This document shows, one piece after another, positions 1 through 8,361 of a stretch of DNA of 64,000 nt. The DNA lies in NCBI RefSeq assembly GCF_002911665.1, contig NZ_MTBP01000001.1, positions 1,860,001 through 1,924,000 of the forward strand, read 5' to 3'. Positions within the stretch are counted from its first letter, which is position 1. Each line of letters begins with the position of its first letter. Both the position numbers and the translations under genes were made by a program. Origin of the DNA: Actinomadura rubteroloni. GTDB taxonomy: Bacteria > Actinomycetota > Actinomycetes > Streptosporangiales > Streptosporangiaceae. The notes beneath the pieces are model-generated. The model did no database searches, was not told the origin of the DNA, and saw only the letters and a program-made list of their open reading frames with translations.

Positions 1-1
1 C

Positions 2-262
2 GACGCGACGCATATGCTCATCGCGGGCGCCATCGACTTCGTCGTGTTCATCGAGAAGCGCAACGACTACGCGCGCGGCGGGCGGCTGCGCCGGTACGTC
101 GCGAGCGTCCGCGAGGTGACGGGCAGCGACGGGCGCGTGCTGTCGTCGGAGGTGTTCGCGCTCGGCCCGGACGGCACGGCCGTCCCGCACGCGCCGATCG
201 CCTGCGCCGACGACCTCGCCGAGTACGGGTACGACCCGGCGCGCGAGGCCGTCCAGTGGTGA
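2..262 (+). CDS. CpaF/TadA-type pilus assembly ATPase, C-terminal fragment
   Basis: The window opens inside this gene, so only the last 86 residues are present; the reading frame starts at base 2 and ends in TGA at 260-262. The residues ADATH-like followed by LIAGAIDFVVFI, then VASVREVTGSDG and a Gly-Tyr-Asp-Pro end, match the C-terminal part of CpaF/TadA, the hexameric secretion ATPase that powers Tad (Flp) pilus assembly. The catalytic Walker motifs lie outside the window. The next gene (TadB) starts 9 bases downstream, the normal order of a tad operon. Confidence rests mainly on this order plus the tail motif. Confidence 0.8.
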   Translation, partial: DATHMLIAGAIDFVVFIEKRNDYARGGRLRRYVASVREVTGSDGRVLSSEVFALGPDGTAVPHAPIACADDLAEYGYDPAREAVQW

Positions 263-271
263 GGGGGCGCG

Positions 272-1213
272 GTGTACTCGGCTGACGTCCTGCTGGCGAT
301 CGCGGCGGGCGCGCTCGCGGGCGGCGGGATCCTGCTGCTCGTCGCGAGCCTGCGCGGGATGCCGGTGCGGCGCGGCCCCGACCGGGCGCGGCGCCGCGAG
401 GAGATGATCCGCACCCTGACCACCCGCACGGCCGTCGCCGTCCTCGCCGGGGCCGCGGTGCTGGTCGTGACGCGCTGGCCGATGGCGGCGATCGGGACGG
501 GCGTGCTCGTCCTCGCCTGGAACGGCCTGGCGGGCGGCGCCGCCGAGGAACGGCGCGGGATGGCGCGGCTGGAGGGCCTGGCCGCGTGGTCGGAGTCGCT
601 GCGCGACACGATCGCGGGCGCGGTCGGGCTGGAGCAGGCGATCCCGGCGTCGCTGCGCGCGGCGGCGCCCGCGCTCCAGCGCCCGCTGCGCGACCTCGTG
701 GACCGCCTCCACACCCGCGTGCCGATGCCCGAGGCGCTGCGCCGGTTCGCCGACGACCTGGACGACCCGTCCGCCGACCTCGTCGTCGCCGCCCTGATCC
801 TGAACGCCAAGCTGCGCGGCCCCGGCCTGCGCGACATGCTCGGCGCGCTCGCGACGTCCGCCCGCGCCGAACTGGACATGCGGCGCCGCGTGGAGGCCGA
901 CCGGCGCTCGACGCGGCGCAGCGTCCGGATCGTCGTCGGCGTCTCGGTCGGGACGGCCATCGCGCTCGCGGTGTTCAACCACTCCTACGTCGAGCCGTAC
1001 GACGACTTCCTCGGACAGCTCGTCCTGTGCGTGGTCATCGGCCTGTACGCCCTGGGCTTCCTGTGGCTGCGCCGTCTGGCACGGCACGAACTGCCCGACC
1101 GCTTCCTCGCCGGCCGCGAAGACCGTCCGGGCGTCCCGAGCGAGGTCCCGTCCACAGTCGCCGGCTGGCGCGGCCGTTCCCCCCTCCGCTCCCGCGAAGG
1201 GGGCATGCAGTGA
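272..1213 (+). CDS. tadB: TadB-like type II/IV secretion inner-membrane protein
   Basis: A 313-aa membrane protein of the T2SF (GspF/TadB) family, the inner-membrane platform on which the TadA/CpaF ATPase acts. It has an N-terminal membrane segment at about residues 7-25, a second hydrophobic block at about 50-92, a cytoplasmic T2SF domain (around LAAWSESLRDTIAG) and two further membrane segments near the C terminus (RIVVGVSVGTAIALAVF and LVLCVVIGLYALGFLWL). The start is the GTG at 272, placed directly after the CpaF stop. Its last bases overlap the next gene (GTGA), which indicates translational coupling with TadC. Confidence 0.85.
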   Translation: MYSADVLLAIAAGALAGGGILLLVASLRGMPVRRGPDRARRREEMIRTLTTRTAVAVLAGAAVLVVTRWPMAAIGTGVLVLAWNGLAGGAAEERRGMARLEGLAAWSESLRDTIAGAVGLEQAIPASLRAAAPALQRPLRDLVDRLHTRVPMPEALRRFADDLDDPSADLVVAALILNAKLRGPGLRDMLGALATSARAELDMRRRVEADRRSTRRSVRIVVGVSVGTAIALAVFNHSYVEPYDDFLGQLVLCVVIGLYALGFLWLRRLARHELPDRFLAGREDRPGVPSEVPSTVAGWRGRSPLRSREGGMQ

Positions 1214-2121
1214 ATTCGGCGTTGCTCGCGGGGGCCATTGCGGGGCTCGGGTTGTTCGCGCTCGTGCGGGCGTTGTTCCCGCCGCGGCCGGGGTTGGCGA
1301 CGCGGCTGGCGGCGTTCGACGCGGCGCGGCGGCGGGGGACCGAGCGGGCCGGGCGGACGTCGCCTACGCGCGAGTCCGTCGGTGGGCTGCGCGCCCGGGT
1401 CGGCCGGGAGCTGGTGCGGTTCGCCGAGGCGCGCGGGTGGCGGATGACGTCCATTCGCGCGGACCTGGACATCACCGACCGGTCGCTGGAGGCGTTCCTC
1501 GCCACCAAGTTCCTGCTGCCGGCCGCCGCGTTGCTGTTCGTCCCGGTGGTCATCGCCTACTTCGCGCTGCTCGGGCTCGGGATGTCGGTGCAGGTCCCGG
1601 CGTGGATCTGCGTCATCTTCGCCGTCGCGTTCTTCTTCTTCCCCGACGTGCAGCTCCGGCAGGAGGCCGTCGCGCGGCGCAATGACTTCCGGCGGGTCGT
1701 GGGAGCGTTCCTGGACCTGGTCTCGATGAACCTCGCGGGCGGACGCGGCGTCCCCGAGGCGCTGATGACGGCCGCGAACGTCGGCGACGGCTGGGCGATG
1801 CGGCGGCTGCGCGACGCCCTCGGCAACGCCCGCATCACCGGCCGGACGCCCTGGCAGGCGCTCGGCACGCTCGGCGAGGACCTGGACGTCGCCGAACTGC
1901 GCGACCTGGCCGGGGCGCTCGCGCTCGTCGCCGACGACGGCGCGCAGGTCCGCAAGTCCCTGGCCGCGCGGGCGGCGTCCATGCGCAGCCGCGAGCTGTC
2001 GGAGCTGGAGGGGAAGGCGGGCGAGCGCTCCCAGTCGATGCTCGTCGCGCAACTGTTCCTCTGCGGTGCCTTCCTCGTCTTCCTGGCCTATCCCGCCGTG
2101 ATCCGGGTGATGGGATCCTGA
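1210..2121 (+). CDS. tadC: TadC-like pilus assembly membrane protein
   Basis: A 303-aa second T2SF-family protein. The frame stays open far upstream, but the start is best placed at GTG 1210, which overlaps the TadB stop (GTGA) and begins with a typical membrane segment (ALLAGAIAGLGLFALVRALF). A strong hydrophobic pair sits at about residues 98-145 (FLLPAAALLFVPVVIAYFAL and an Ile/Phe-rich stretch), followed by the cytoplasmic T2SF domain and a last membrane helix (LFLCGAFLVFLAYPAVI). TadB and TadC together form the platform of Tad secretion systems. It is followed 44 bases later by the pilin gene. Confidence 0.85.
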   Translation: MNSALLAGAIAGLGLFALVRALFPPRPGLATRLAAFDAARRRGTERAGRTSPTRESVGGLRARVGRELVRFAEARGWRMTSIRADLDITDRSLEAFLATKFLLPAAALLFVPVVIAYFALLGLGMSVQVPAWICVIFAVAFFFFPDVQLRQEAVARRNDFRRVVGAFLDLVSMNLAGGRGVPEALMTAANVGDGWAMRRLRDALGNARITGRTPWQALGTLGEDLDVAELRDLAGALALVADDGAQVRKSLAARAASMRSRELSELEGKAGERSQSMLVAQLFLCGAFLVFLAYPAVIRVMGS

Positions 2122-2165
2122 ACGTTCCCCGCCGTCCGTACCGATCCCCTCTAGGAGCGGAACAG

Positions 2166-2378
2166 ATGAATCTGCTGAACGATCCGACACTCGTCTATCT
2201 GCGGGCCGTGCTCGGCACGCGCGTCCACCGGCTGCGGACGGAGGACCGCGGCCGGGGCGCCTCGGCGATCGAATGGGCGATCATCACGGCCATCCTGGCC
2301 GCGATCGCGCTCGCCATCGGCGCGACCATCATGAAGAAGATCAGCGACAAGGCCGACAGCATCAACACCGGCACCTGA
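2166..2378 (+). CDS. Flp-type (type IVb) pilin
   Basis: A 70-aa protein with the layout of an Flp pilin: a basic leader of about 30 residues, a Gly-Ala boundary (RGASAIEW), the invariant Glu at position +5 of the mature form, a single hydrophobic helix (AIITAILAAIALAIGATIM) and a short polar tail. Prepilin peptidase would cut after the Gly; that peptidase is not in the window. The leader is longer than in classical Flp1. A plausible SD (TAGGAG) lies 7-8 bases upstream. It sits between tadC and the pseudopilin genes, as expected for the major pilin of this system. Confidence 0.8.
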   Translation: MNLLNDPTLVYLRAVLGTRVHRLRTEDRGRGASAIEWAIITAILAAIALAIGATIMKKISDKADSINTGT

Positions 2379-2381
2379 GCC

Positions 2382-2798
2382 GTGCGCGGGAGGCGGGACG
2401 GCGGCGCGTCGGCGATCGAGTTCGCCATCCTCACGCCGGTGCTGCTGCTCGTGCTGCTCGCGTCCGTCCAGTTCGCGATGGTGTACCACGCGCGGCAGGT
2501 CGCGCTCGCGGCGGCGCAGGCCGGGGCGCGGGTGGCGCGCACCGACACGGGCGGCGACTGGCGCGGCCGGGCGGTGGACAAGGCCGGGACGGACGTCCGC
2601 CAGATCGGCCCGAAGCTCATCGAGGGCCTGTCCGTCCAGGCGGGCCAGGACGGCGACGAGCGCTGGGTCCAGGTCAGCGGGACGGCCGTGCGCGTCGTGC
2701 CGTTCCTGACGTTCTCGGTGACCCAGCGGTCGCAGGGGCCGATCGAGTGCTTCCGCCCGGACGTCGGCGTCGGCACGGCCTGCGAGGCGCAGCGGTGA
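2382..2798 (+). CDS. TadE-like pseudopilin
   Basis: A 138-aa TadE-family protein. Residues 5-15 read DGGASAIEFAI, the processed class III leader with the Glu that follows the cleavage site, then a hydrophobic helix (LTPVLLLVLLASVQFAMVY) and an extracytoplasmic domain with two cysteines near the end. TadE proteins are minor pilins needed for Flp fibre assembly. The GTG start lies 3 bases after the pilin stop, and the gene overlaps the next pseudopilin by four bases (GTGA), so pilin and pseudopilins are surely one transcript. Confidence 0.8.
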   Translation: MRGRRDGGASAIEFAILTPVLLLVLLASVQFAMVYHARQVALAAAQAGARVARTDTGGDWRGRAVDKAGTDVRQIGPKLIEGLSVQAGQDGDERWVQVSGTAVRVVPFLTFSVTQRSQGPIECFRPDVGVGTACEAQR

Positions 2799-3205
2799 CC
2801 GACCGGGGCTCGATGTCGCTGGAGATGGTGCTGGTAACGCCGCTCATGGTCGTGTTCCTGCTGTTCCTTGCGGGCGCCGGGCGGATGGTCGACGCCCAGA
2901 GCCAGGTGGACGGCGCGGCCCGCGACGCGGCACGCGCGGCGTCGGTGGCGCGCAGCGCGTCCGGGGCGCGGGCGATGGCGGAGGCCGCCGCGTCCGCCGA
3001 CCTGCGCGGCCACCACTGGTGCTCGGGCGGCCCGTCGGTCACGGTGGACCTCGGCGACTGGCGCGCGGGCGGACGCGTCGCGGTCACGATCGGCTGCGAC
3101 GTGGACCTCGGCGACCTGGCCTTCATCGGTCTGCCCGGCACGAAGCGGCTCCAGGGCCGCGCGCTCGCCCCGATCGACACCTATACCTATCGCGGAGGTG
3201 ACTGA
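2795..3205 (+). CDS. second TadE-like pseudopilin
   Basis: A 136-aa protein starting at the GTG that overlaps the previous stop. The start is followed by RGSMSLEMVLVTPLMVVFLL, the same class III leader pattern (small residue, then Ser-Leu-Glu) and membrane helix as its neighbour. The rest is a periplasmic/extracellular domain rich in Ala and Asp with two Cys (in HHWCSGG and VTIGCDVD) that could form a disulfide. It overlaps the start of the next gene (TGATG). It is either a second TadE or a TadF-like minor pilin; the sequence does not decide. Confidence 0.72.
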   Translation: MTDRGSMSLEMVLVTPLMVVFLLFLAGAGRMVDAQSQVDGAARDAARAASVARSASGARAMAEAAASADLRGHHWCSGGPSVTVDLGDWRAGGRVAVTIGCDVDLGDLAFIGLPGTKRLQGRALAPIDTYTYRGGD

Positions 3206-3621
3206 TGCACCGCGACGACGGCACGATCTCGTTGTACGTCGTGCTGTTCGCGCCATCGGTCCTGCTGCTCGCCGGGCTGCTCGTGGACGGCGGCCTCGCG
3301 ATCCACGCCCGGCAGCGCGCCGCCGACATCGCCGAGCAGGCCGCGCGGGCGGGCGCGAACCAGATCGACGACGCGGCGCTGCGGCGCACCGGCAAGCCCG
3401 TGCTGGATCCGGCGCGGGCGCGGGCTGCGGCCTGCGCGATGGTCACCGACTACGACGCGACCGTCACCGGCCGCGAGTGCGACGCCGACACCCGGCAGGT
3501 GCGGGTGACGGTGCGGCTCACGGTGCGGTCGCAGATCCTCGGCATCGTGCCGGGGCTCGGTTCGTTCACGATGACGTCCGCGGCGACCGCCGAGCCGGTC
3601 ACGGGGAACGACGCGCCATGA
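3205..3621 (+). CDS. TadG-like Flp pilus-associated protein
   Basis: A 138-aa protein with an N-terminal hydrophobic segment (SLYVVLFAPSVLLLAGLLVD) immediately after a short DDGTI leader, then a region with alternating Ala/Arg helices (IHARQRAADIAEQAARAGANQ) typical of the TadG N-terminal 'pilus assembly TadE/TadG' domain. It is much shorter than proteobacterial TadG because it lacks the von Willebrand domain, which is usual in actinomycetes. It is translationally coupled to the upstream pseudopilin and is the last pseudopilin of the cluster. Confidence 0.7.
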   Translation: MHRDDGTISLYVVLFAPSVLLLAGLLVDGGLAIHARQRAADIAEQAARAGANQIDDAALRRTGKPVLDPARARAAACAMVTDYDATVTGRECDADTRQVRVTVRLTVRSQILGIVPGLGSFTMTSAATAEPVTGNDAP

Positions 3622-3768
3622 ACCGGACGCGTGCGGTACAGGAAGGCATTGAACGGACGACGGGCACGTCTACGATGACGAGGACGGCACCCCCACGACT
3701 CCCCCGACAGGCTCAGAACTCGGCACAGACGGCGATCGGCGAACGCTAGGGACGCGGCGGCGACGAAC

Positions 3769-6750
3769 ATGGCGACACGACAGACACCGATGGACTCCCG
3801 GCGGACCGGGCGCCGGCGCACCCCCGGCGACGTGCTCGCGGGCGTCGGCGCGATCCTCGCGCTGACCGCGCTGCTCGTCGGCGTGCCCTGGGCGCTGCTG
3901 GCGGTGTTCGGCTCCCCGCTGCCGAGCGGGCCGCCGTCGCTGTCCGACCTGTCCCAGACGGTCGGCGCGAGCGCGCTTCTCCCGATCCTCGCGACGCTGG
4001 TCTGGCTGGCGTGGCTCCAGTTCGCCGCGTGCGTCGCGGTCGAGGTGTACGCGGGCGTGCGCGGCGTCGGCGTGCCCGCGCGGGTGCCGCTGGCGGGCGG
4101 GACGCAGTCGCTCGTCCACCGGCTCGTCGTGACGGCGCTGCTGCTGTTCACCGCGACGACCGCCGTCGTGCCCGCCGCGTTCTCGGCGCGCGGTCTGACG
4201 CAGGCGCCGCCCGCGTCCGCCGTCCACCTCGTCGCGCAGGTGGAGCAGGTGCCCGCCGCCGCGCCGCAGCAGGCCGAGCACACCGCCGTGACGCCCGCCG
4301 AGACGCCGGCGAAGAACGGCACCACGAAGATCTACCGGGTGCAGCCGCCGGACGGACGCCACCACGAGAGCCTGTGGGAGATCGCCGAGAAGTGCCTCGG
4401 CGAGGGCCGCCGCTACAAGGAGATCTACGCGCTGAACCAGGGGCACGTCCAGCCCGACGGCAGCAAGCTGACGATCGCGAGCCTGATCCGTCCGGGCTGG
4501 GTGCTGGAGATGCCGCACGACGCCAAGCACGCGAGGACGATCCCGGTGTCGGAGCTGAACGACTACTTCCGGCACGGGCACCCCGTCCACCACCCGGCGC
4601 CCGAGCCGGACAAGCCGCCCGCGCAGGACCCGGTGCAGGAGCCGCACCACGAGCGGGCGCCGCACACCGAGGCCCCGCACACGCAGGCGCCGACGCAGGC
4701 CCCGCACACCGAGGCGCCCCACACGCAGGCGCCCGAGAAGGCGCCCGAGAAGGCGCCCGAGAAGGCGCCGGTCGCGCCGCCGCTCAAGGAGCCCGCGCGG
4801 TCCGCGCCCAAGCACGACGCGCCGGACCAGACGCCCGCGTCGTCCCCGGTGTCCGGGCACGAGAGCGACCACACGATCCCGCTGTCGTTCCACATGGAAT
4901 GGCCGCAGGGCCTCGCCGCCGCGTCGCTGCTGGCCGCCGGGCTGCTGGCCGTCCTCGGCCGCCGCCGGCGCGAGCAGATGTGGCGCCGCGCGTTCGGGCA
5001 CCGCATCGCCCGGCCCGAGGGACGCGCCGCGCTCGCCGAGCACGCCCTGCGGTTCGGCTCCGACGAGGACGCCGCCCGGCTGCTCGACCTCGGCCTGCGT
5101 CAGCTCTCCAAGTCGATGGCGGCGGGCGGACGGCCGCTCCCGACCGTCTACGGCGTCCACCTCGGCCACGGCAGCCTCGACCTGTGGATCGCCCCAGCCG
5201 ACCGCAACCCGCCCGCGCCGTGGCAGGCGTTCGACGACGGCCAGGTGTGGCGGCTCACCGCCGACGCGCTCGGCGGGCTGGAGGCGGCCGACCTCGGCGA
5301 CGTCCTCGCCCCCTACCCGGGCCTGGTGTCGATCGGCACCAACGACACCGGCCGCATCCTGGTCGACCTGGAGGCCGCGCACGGGCTCATCGCGCTGCGC
5401 GGCCCGTCGGGCGGACGCCGTGCCGTCCTCGCCGCGCTCGCCCTGGAACTCGCGACGAACCGCTGGTCGGACCATATGCGGGTGACGCTCGTCGGGTTCG
5501 GCCAGGAACTCGGGGAGGGCCTGACGCGCATCGCGCCGGACCGGATCCGCGCCGTCCCGAACCTCGCCGACGCGCTGCCCGAGCTGGAGGGGCGCAGCGA
5601 GGAGGTGCGGCAGGCGCTGGCCGCGTCCGGCGTGGACTCGGTGCTCACCGGACGGTCCCGGGGCGTGTTCGGCGAGGCGTGGATGCCGCACTACCTGATC
5701 ATGGCGGACGAGCCGGACGCGATCGAGGCGGACCGGCTCGTCGCGCTCGCCCGCACCGGCACCCGGATGGCGGCGGGCTATCTCGTCCCCGGCGAGGTGC
5801 AGGGCGCCACCTGGACGTGGGACCTGGACGAGTCCGGCCGCCTCCAGGCCGGGGTCCTCGGCTTCGACGTCGACGCCCAGCTCGTCCCCGAGGACCAGTA
5901 CCGGGGCGTGTTCGACCTGTTCGACACGGCCGCGCGCACCGAGTCGGTGCCGCTGCCCGAGCCGCTCGCCGAGACCGAGCCGCCCGGCGCGTCCCAGTCC
6001 GCCGTGGACATCCGGCTGCTCGGCGCCGTCGAGATCGACGCGCCGGGCCCGATGGACGCCAGCCGCCGCGACCTGTGCACCGAGGTCCTGGTCTATCTCG
6101 CGCTGCACCCGAACGGCGTCCACCCGACGGTGCTCGGCGGAGCGATCTGGCCGCGCGGCGTCACGGCGGGCGTCCGCGACGCGACCGTCGCCCGCGTGTC
6201 GGACTGGCTCGGCCGCGACGCGCGCGGCCGGCCCAACCTCTACTACGACGACCGGGGCCGCATCCGGCTCGGCTCGGAGGTCCGCATCGACTGGGCCGTG
6301 TTCCGCTGGCTGCTGTGGCGGTCGGCGGCGGAACCGGCGTCCGAGACGGCCTACATGTCGTACGCGCTCGACCTGGTGCGCGGGCCGCTGCTGGCGGACC
6401 GTCCGCGCGGCCGGTACGGGTGGCTGGCGTCCAGCGACCTGGAGTACGAGGCGTCCGCGCGGATCGTGGACGTCGCGCACCGGCTCGTCCTCATCCGGCT
6501 GGACGAGGGTGACGCGCGTGCCGCGACGGGCGCCGCCCGCGCGGGCCTGCGGCTGGCGCCCGGCGACGAGAGCCTCTGGCGGGACCTGCTGCGCGCCACG
6601 CACGCGCTCGGCGACGACGCGCAGGTCAGGACCGTGGTGGACGAGCTGCGCGACCGCTTCGGCCGCGACCCGTTGTTCGACCAGCTCCAGCCGGAGACCG
6701 AGGCGCTGATGGAGGAACTCGTCCCCGAATGGCACCGCGTGCTCAGTTGA
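3769..6750 (+). CDS. membrane protein with LysM-like domain fused to SARP/BTAD-type regulator domain
   Basis: A 993-aa multidomain protein. Two or three membrane helices occupy residues 22-48, 66-95 and 118-140. A LysM-like domain at about 186-250 (SLWEIAEKCLGEGRRYKEIY, ALNQG) follows. Next is a His/Pro/Ala linker with short repeats of APHTEAPHTQ and EKAP (about 280-345), and one more membrane helix near 375-393. The C-terminal 600 residues are predicted cytoplasmic: from residue 745 they resemble a winged-helix domain (IRLLGAVEID, LCTEVLVYLALHPNG) followed by a bacterial transcriptional activator (BTAD) helical repeat to the end. Such proteins are recurrent next to actinobacterial tad operons. 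Whether the C-terminal part binds DNA while membrane-anchored is not known. It begins 147 bases after the pseudopilins and may be co-transcribed. Confidence 0.75.
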   Translation: MATRQTPMDSRRTGRRRTPGDVLAGVGAILALTALLVGVPWALLAVFGSPLPSGPPSLSDLSQTVGASALLPILATLVWLAWLQFAACVAVEVYAGVRGVGVPARVPLAGGTQSLVHRLVVTALLLFTATTAVVPAAFSARGLTQAPPASAVHLVAQVEQVPAAAPQQAEHTAVTPAETPAKNGTTKIYRVQPPDGRHHESLWEIAEKCLGEGRRYKEIYALNQGHVQPDGSKLTIASLIRPGWVLEMPHDAKHARTIPVSELNDYFRHGHPVHHPAPEPDKPPAQDPVQEPHHERAPHTEAPHTQAPTQAPHTEAPHTQAPEKAPEKAPEKAPVAPPLKEPARSAPKHDAPDQTPASSPVSGHESDHTIPLSFHMEWPQGLAAASLLAAGLLAVLGRRRREQMWRRAFGHRIARPEGRAALAEHALRFGSDEDAARLLDLGLRQLSKSMAAGGRPLPTVYGVHLGHGSLDLWIAPADRNPPAPWQAFDDGQVWRLTADALGGLEAADLGDVLAPYPGLVSIGTNDTGRILVDLEAAHGLIALRGPSGGRRAVLAALALELATNRWSDHMRVTLVGFGQELGEGLTRIAPDRIRAVPNLADALPELEGRSEEVRQALAASGVDSVLTGRSRGVFGEAWMPHYLIMADEPDAIEADRLVALARTGTRMAAGYLVPGEVQGATWTWDLDESGRLQAGVLGFDVDAQLVPEDQYRGVFDLFDTAARTESVPLPEPLAETEPPGASQSAVDIRLLGAVEIDAPGPMDASRRDLCTEVLVYLALHPNGVHPTVLGGAIWPRGVTAGVRDATVARVSDWLGRDARGRPNLYYDDRGRIRLGSEVRIDWAVFRWLLWRSAAEPASETAYMSYALDLVRGPLLADRPRGRYGWLASSDLEYEASARIVDVAHRLVLIRLDEGDARAATGAARAGLRLAPGDESLWRDLLRATHALGDDAQVRTVVDELRDRFGRDPLFDQLQPETEALMEELVPEWHRVLS

Positions 6751-6820
6751 CCCCGACCAACCGACCCCGACCGACCTCCCGGGTTGACCCCGACCAACCG
6801 ACCCCGACCGACCCCCCGGG
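6747..6820. repeat. 37-bp tandem duplication at the 3' end of the LysM/SARP gene
   Basis: Two copies of a 37-bp unit (6747-6783 and 6784-6820) differ at a single base (T versus C). The first copy starts on the stop codon TTGA of the upstream gene, so the duplication repeats the gene's last bases and its downstream flank. The unit is C-rich with internal CGACCAACC and CCGACC motifs and ends in CCGGG. No hairpin with a U-tract is seen here although two genes converge. Confidence 0.9.
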
Positions 6821-6839
6821 CTGACCCCGGCCTCGCGGG

Positions 6840-7907
6840 TCAGTCCGAGGTGCCGTAGCCGATGCCGAACTCGCGGTAGACGCGCTCCCAGAAGCCGTCC
6901 CGCAGCCAGGTGCGGGCCTCCTGGTAGGGCCGCAGCGACGAGCCGAGTTCCTTCTCGGCCTCGATCAGCAGCTCCTTGTCGATGACGGGCGGCAGGATCG
7001 GGCCGGGCAGCAGGTCGCGGATGTTGTCCCGGCCGCGCTCGAACACCCACTTCTGCGCGACGTGCTCGCCGATCTCGCGCATGTGGTCGCGCTCGGGGCC
7101 GAGCTTGCTCTCGGCGAGCGCCGCGCCCGCCGCGTTCAGCGACGCCGCCACCGTCGCCGGGGACGGCCCGCGCACGTTGTTCGGCACGCTGTTCGGGACG
7201 GCCGCGGGCAGCGCCGCCGGGGTCCCGCTCGGCACCGGGACGGGCCGCACCGCGGGCACCCGTCCGGCGAACACCTCGGCGGGCGACGGCACCGTGACCG
7301 TCTTCCCCGTCGCGGGCACCGGCGGCGCCGGGACGGGCAGCGCCTTGGCCTTGGTGAAATAGGGCCGCAGGAAGTCGGCGGGCAGCACCTCGACCGTGTC
7401 GGACTCCCAGACCAGCCATTCCGCCTGGTTGGAGCCGTGTGTCGGTTCCACGCCCCACAGGTGGACCCGTACGCCGTAGCGTTGCGCCGCCTCGACGGCC
7501 GGGAGCATGTCCTCGTCGCCCGCCAGCAGCACCGCGTCGGTGATCGCGCGGTGCCGGGCGAGGGCCTCCAGGTCGGCGCGGAGCTGCGCGTCCACGCCCT
7601 TCTGCTGGCCCTGCGCGTTCAGGTTGCCGAGCCGCAGCTTCACCAGCGGCAGGTTGGCGATCACGCGCTGGTCCACGGTCGGCTGCCGCTTGGGCGCCGC
7701 GTCGAACCAGTAGACGCGCAGCAGCTCGCCCAGAAGTTGATCATCAGCGTGGTCGGTCAGAGCCTTGATCAGCTTCTCCGCCGCGACGCGGTACTCGCGC
7801 CGGGACCCGCAGCCGAGCAGGAGCGCCCCGGAGGCCGCGTAGAGGTATCCCGCGTCGACGAAAATCGCGAACCGCGCGGGCTGTGGGACGAACTCCGAGG
7901 TGGCCAT
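6840..7907 (-). CDS. NYN domain-containing protein (PIN-like nuclease fold)
   Basis: A 355-aa protein whose first 185 residues form a NYN domain, a PIN-like RNase fold. Acidic residues expected at a metal site are visible in FVDAGYLY (residue about 18) and in LLAGDEDMLPAVE (about 130), with QKGVDAQL between them. The C-terminal part (about 190-250) is a Pro/Ala/Val linker, followed by a helical region ending in a Tyr-Gly-Thr tail (LRDGFWERVYREFGIGYGT) resembling OST-HTH-like extensions of unknown role. An SD (AAGGTGA) lies 5-8 bases before the ATG. It is convergent with the upstream tad cluster. The RNA target cannot be inferred. Confidence 0.8.
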   Translation of the reverse strand: MATSEFVPQPARFAIFVDAGYLYAASGALLLGCGSRREYRVAAEKLIKALTDHADDQLLGELLRVYWFDAAPKRQPTVDQRVIANLPLVKLRLGNLNAQGQQKGVDAQLRADLEALARHRAITDAVLLAGDEDMLPAVEAAQRYGVRVHLWGVEPTHGSNQAEWLVWESDTVEVLPADFLRPYFTKAKALPVPAPPVPATGKTVTVPSPAEVFAGRVPAVRPVPVPSGTPAALPAAVPNSVPNNVRGPSPATVAASLNAAGAALAESKLGPERDHMREIGEHVAQKWVFERGRDNIRDLLPGPILPPVIDKELLIEAEKELGSSLRPYQEARTWLRDGFWERVYREFGIGYGTSD

Positions 7908-8116
7908 GACGTTTCACCTTATTCGTGCCCGGCGCCTCTCCGGGCGCGATCCACGGTTACATGTCCCTTGAGCATGTCCCGTCGCGCTCCGTCCACACCC
8001 GCCGACCGCGAATCACCAGGAGAAATCACGGCGCTGCCCGCCGTGACCGTCCGCGGGGCGAAACGGTCCCGGTACGGCGTTTCCCGGCACCCCCTCGGCG
8101 GGCGTCCGGCGGGCCG

Positions 8117-8341
8117 TCAGCGCGGCCCGAAAGCCGCCCGCCAGGCGCCCGCGCCGGGCCGCGCCGACGGCGTCCCGCGCACGAGCCGCGCCGGGTCCGA
8201 CCACCGCGACCGGGCCCGCGCGGCCCCGTCGCATCCCGCCGCGCCGCGCGCCCGCGCCGTCAGCACCGCGACCAGCGCCGCGACCTCCTCCGGCGCGGCG
8301 TCGCCCCGGACGACCTGCAGAAACGGCCTGGTCTCGCTCAT
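8117..8341 (-). CDS. accE: acyl-CoA carboxylase epsilon subunit
   Basis: A 74-aa basic protein located 20 bases downstream of the carboxyltransferase beta gene. It shows the family pattern: an N-terminal FLQVVRGDAAPEEVAALVAV helix, an Ala/Arg middle, and a conserved SRWSDPARLVR patch followed by a Gly-Ala-Trp end. Epsilon subunits are small actinobacterial proteins that bind and activate AccD-type carboxyltransferases in propionyl-/acetyl-CoA carboxylase complexes. It is almost certainly co-transcribed with the beta subunit. Confidence 0.85.
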   Translation of the reverse strand: MSETRPFLQVVRGDAAPEEVAALVAVLTARARGAAGCDGAARARSRWSDPARLVRGTPSARPGAGAWRAAFGPR

Positions 8342-8361
8342 CCGCGCCCCTTCGTCGCCGG

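Noticed and set aside
3618..3749. 43-codon frame overlapping the TadG-like stop (ATGA)
   Set aside because: No domain, helix or conserved pattern; the overlap alone is weak evidence.
3670..7458. Very long minus-strand open frame across the LysM/SARP gene
   Set aside because: Arg/Gly/Val-rich translation without domains, antisense to a gene with clear domains; a typical high-GC antisense artefact.
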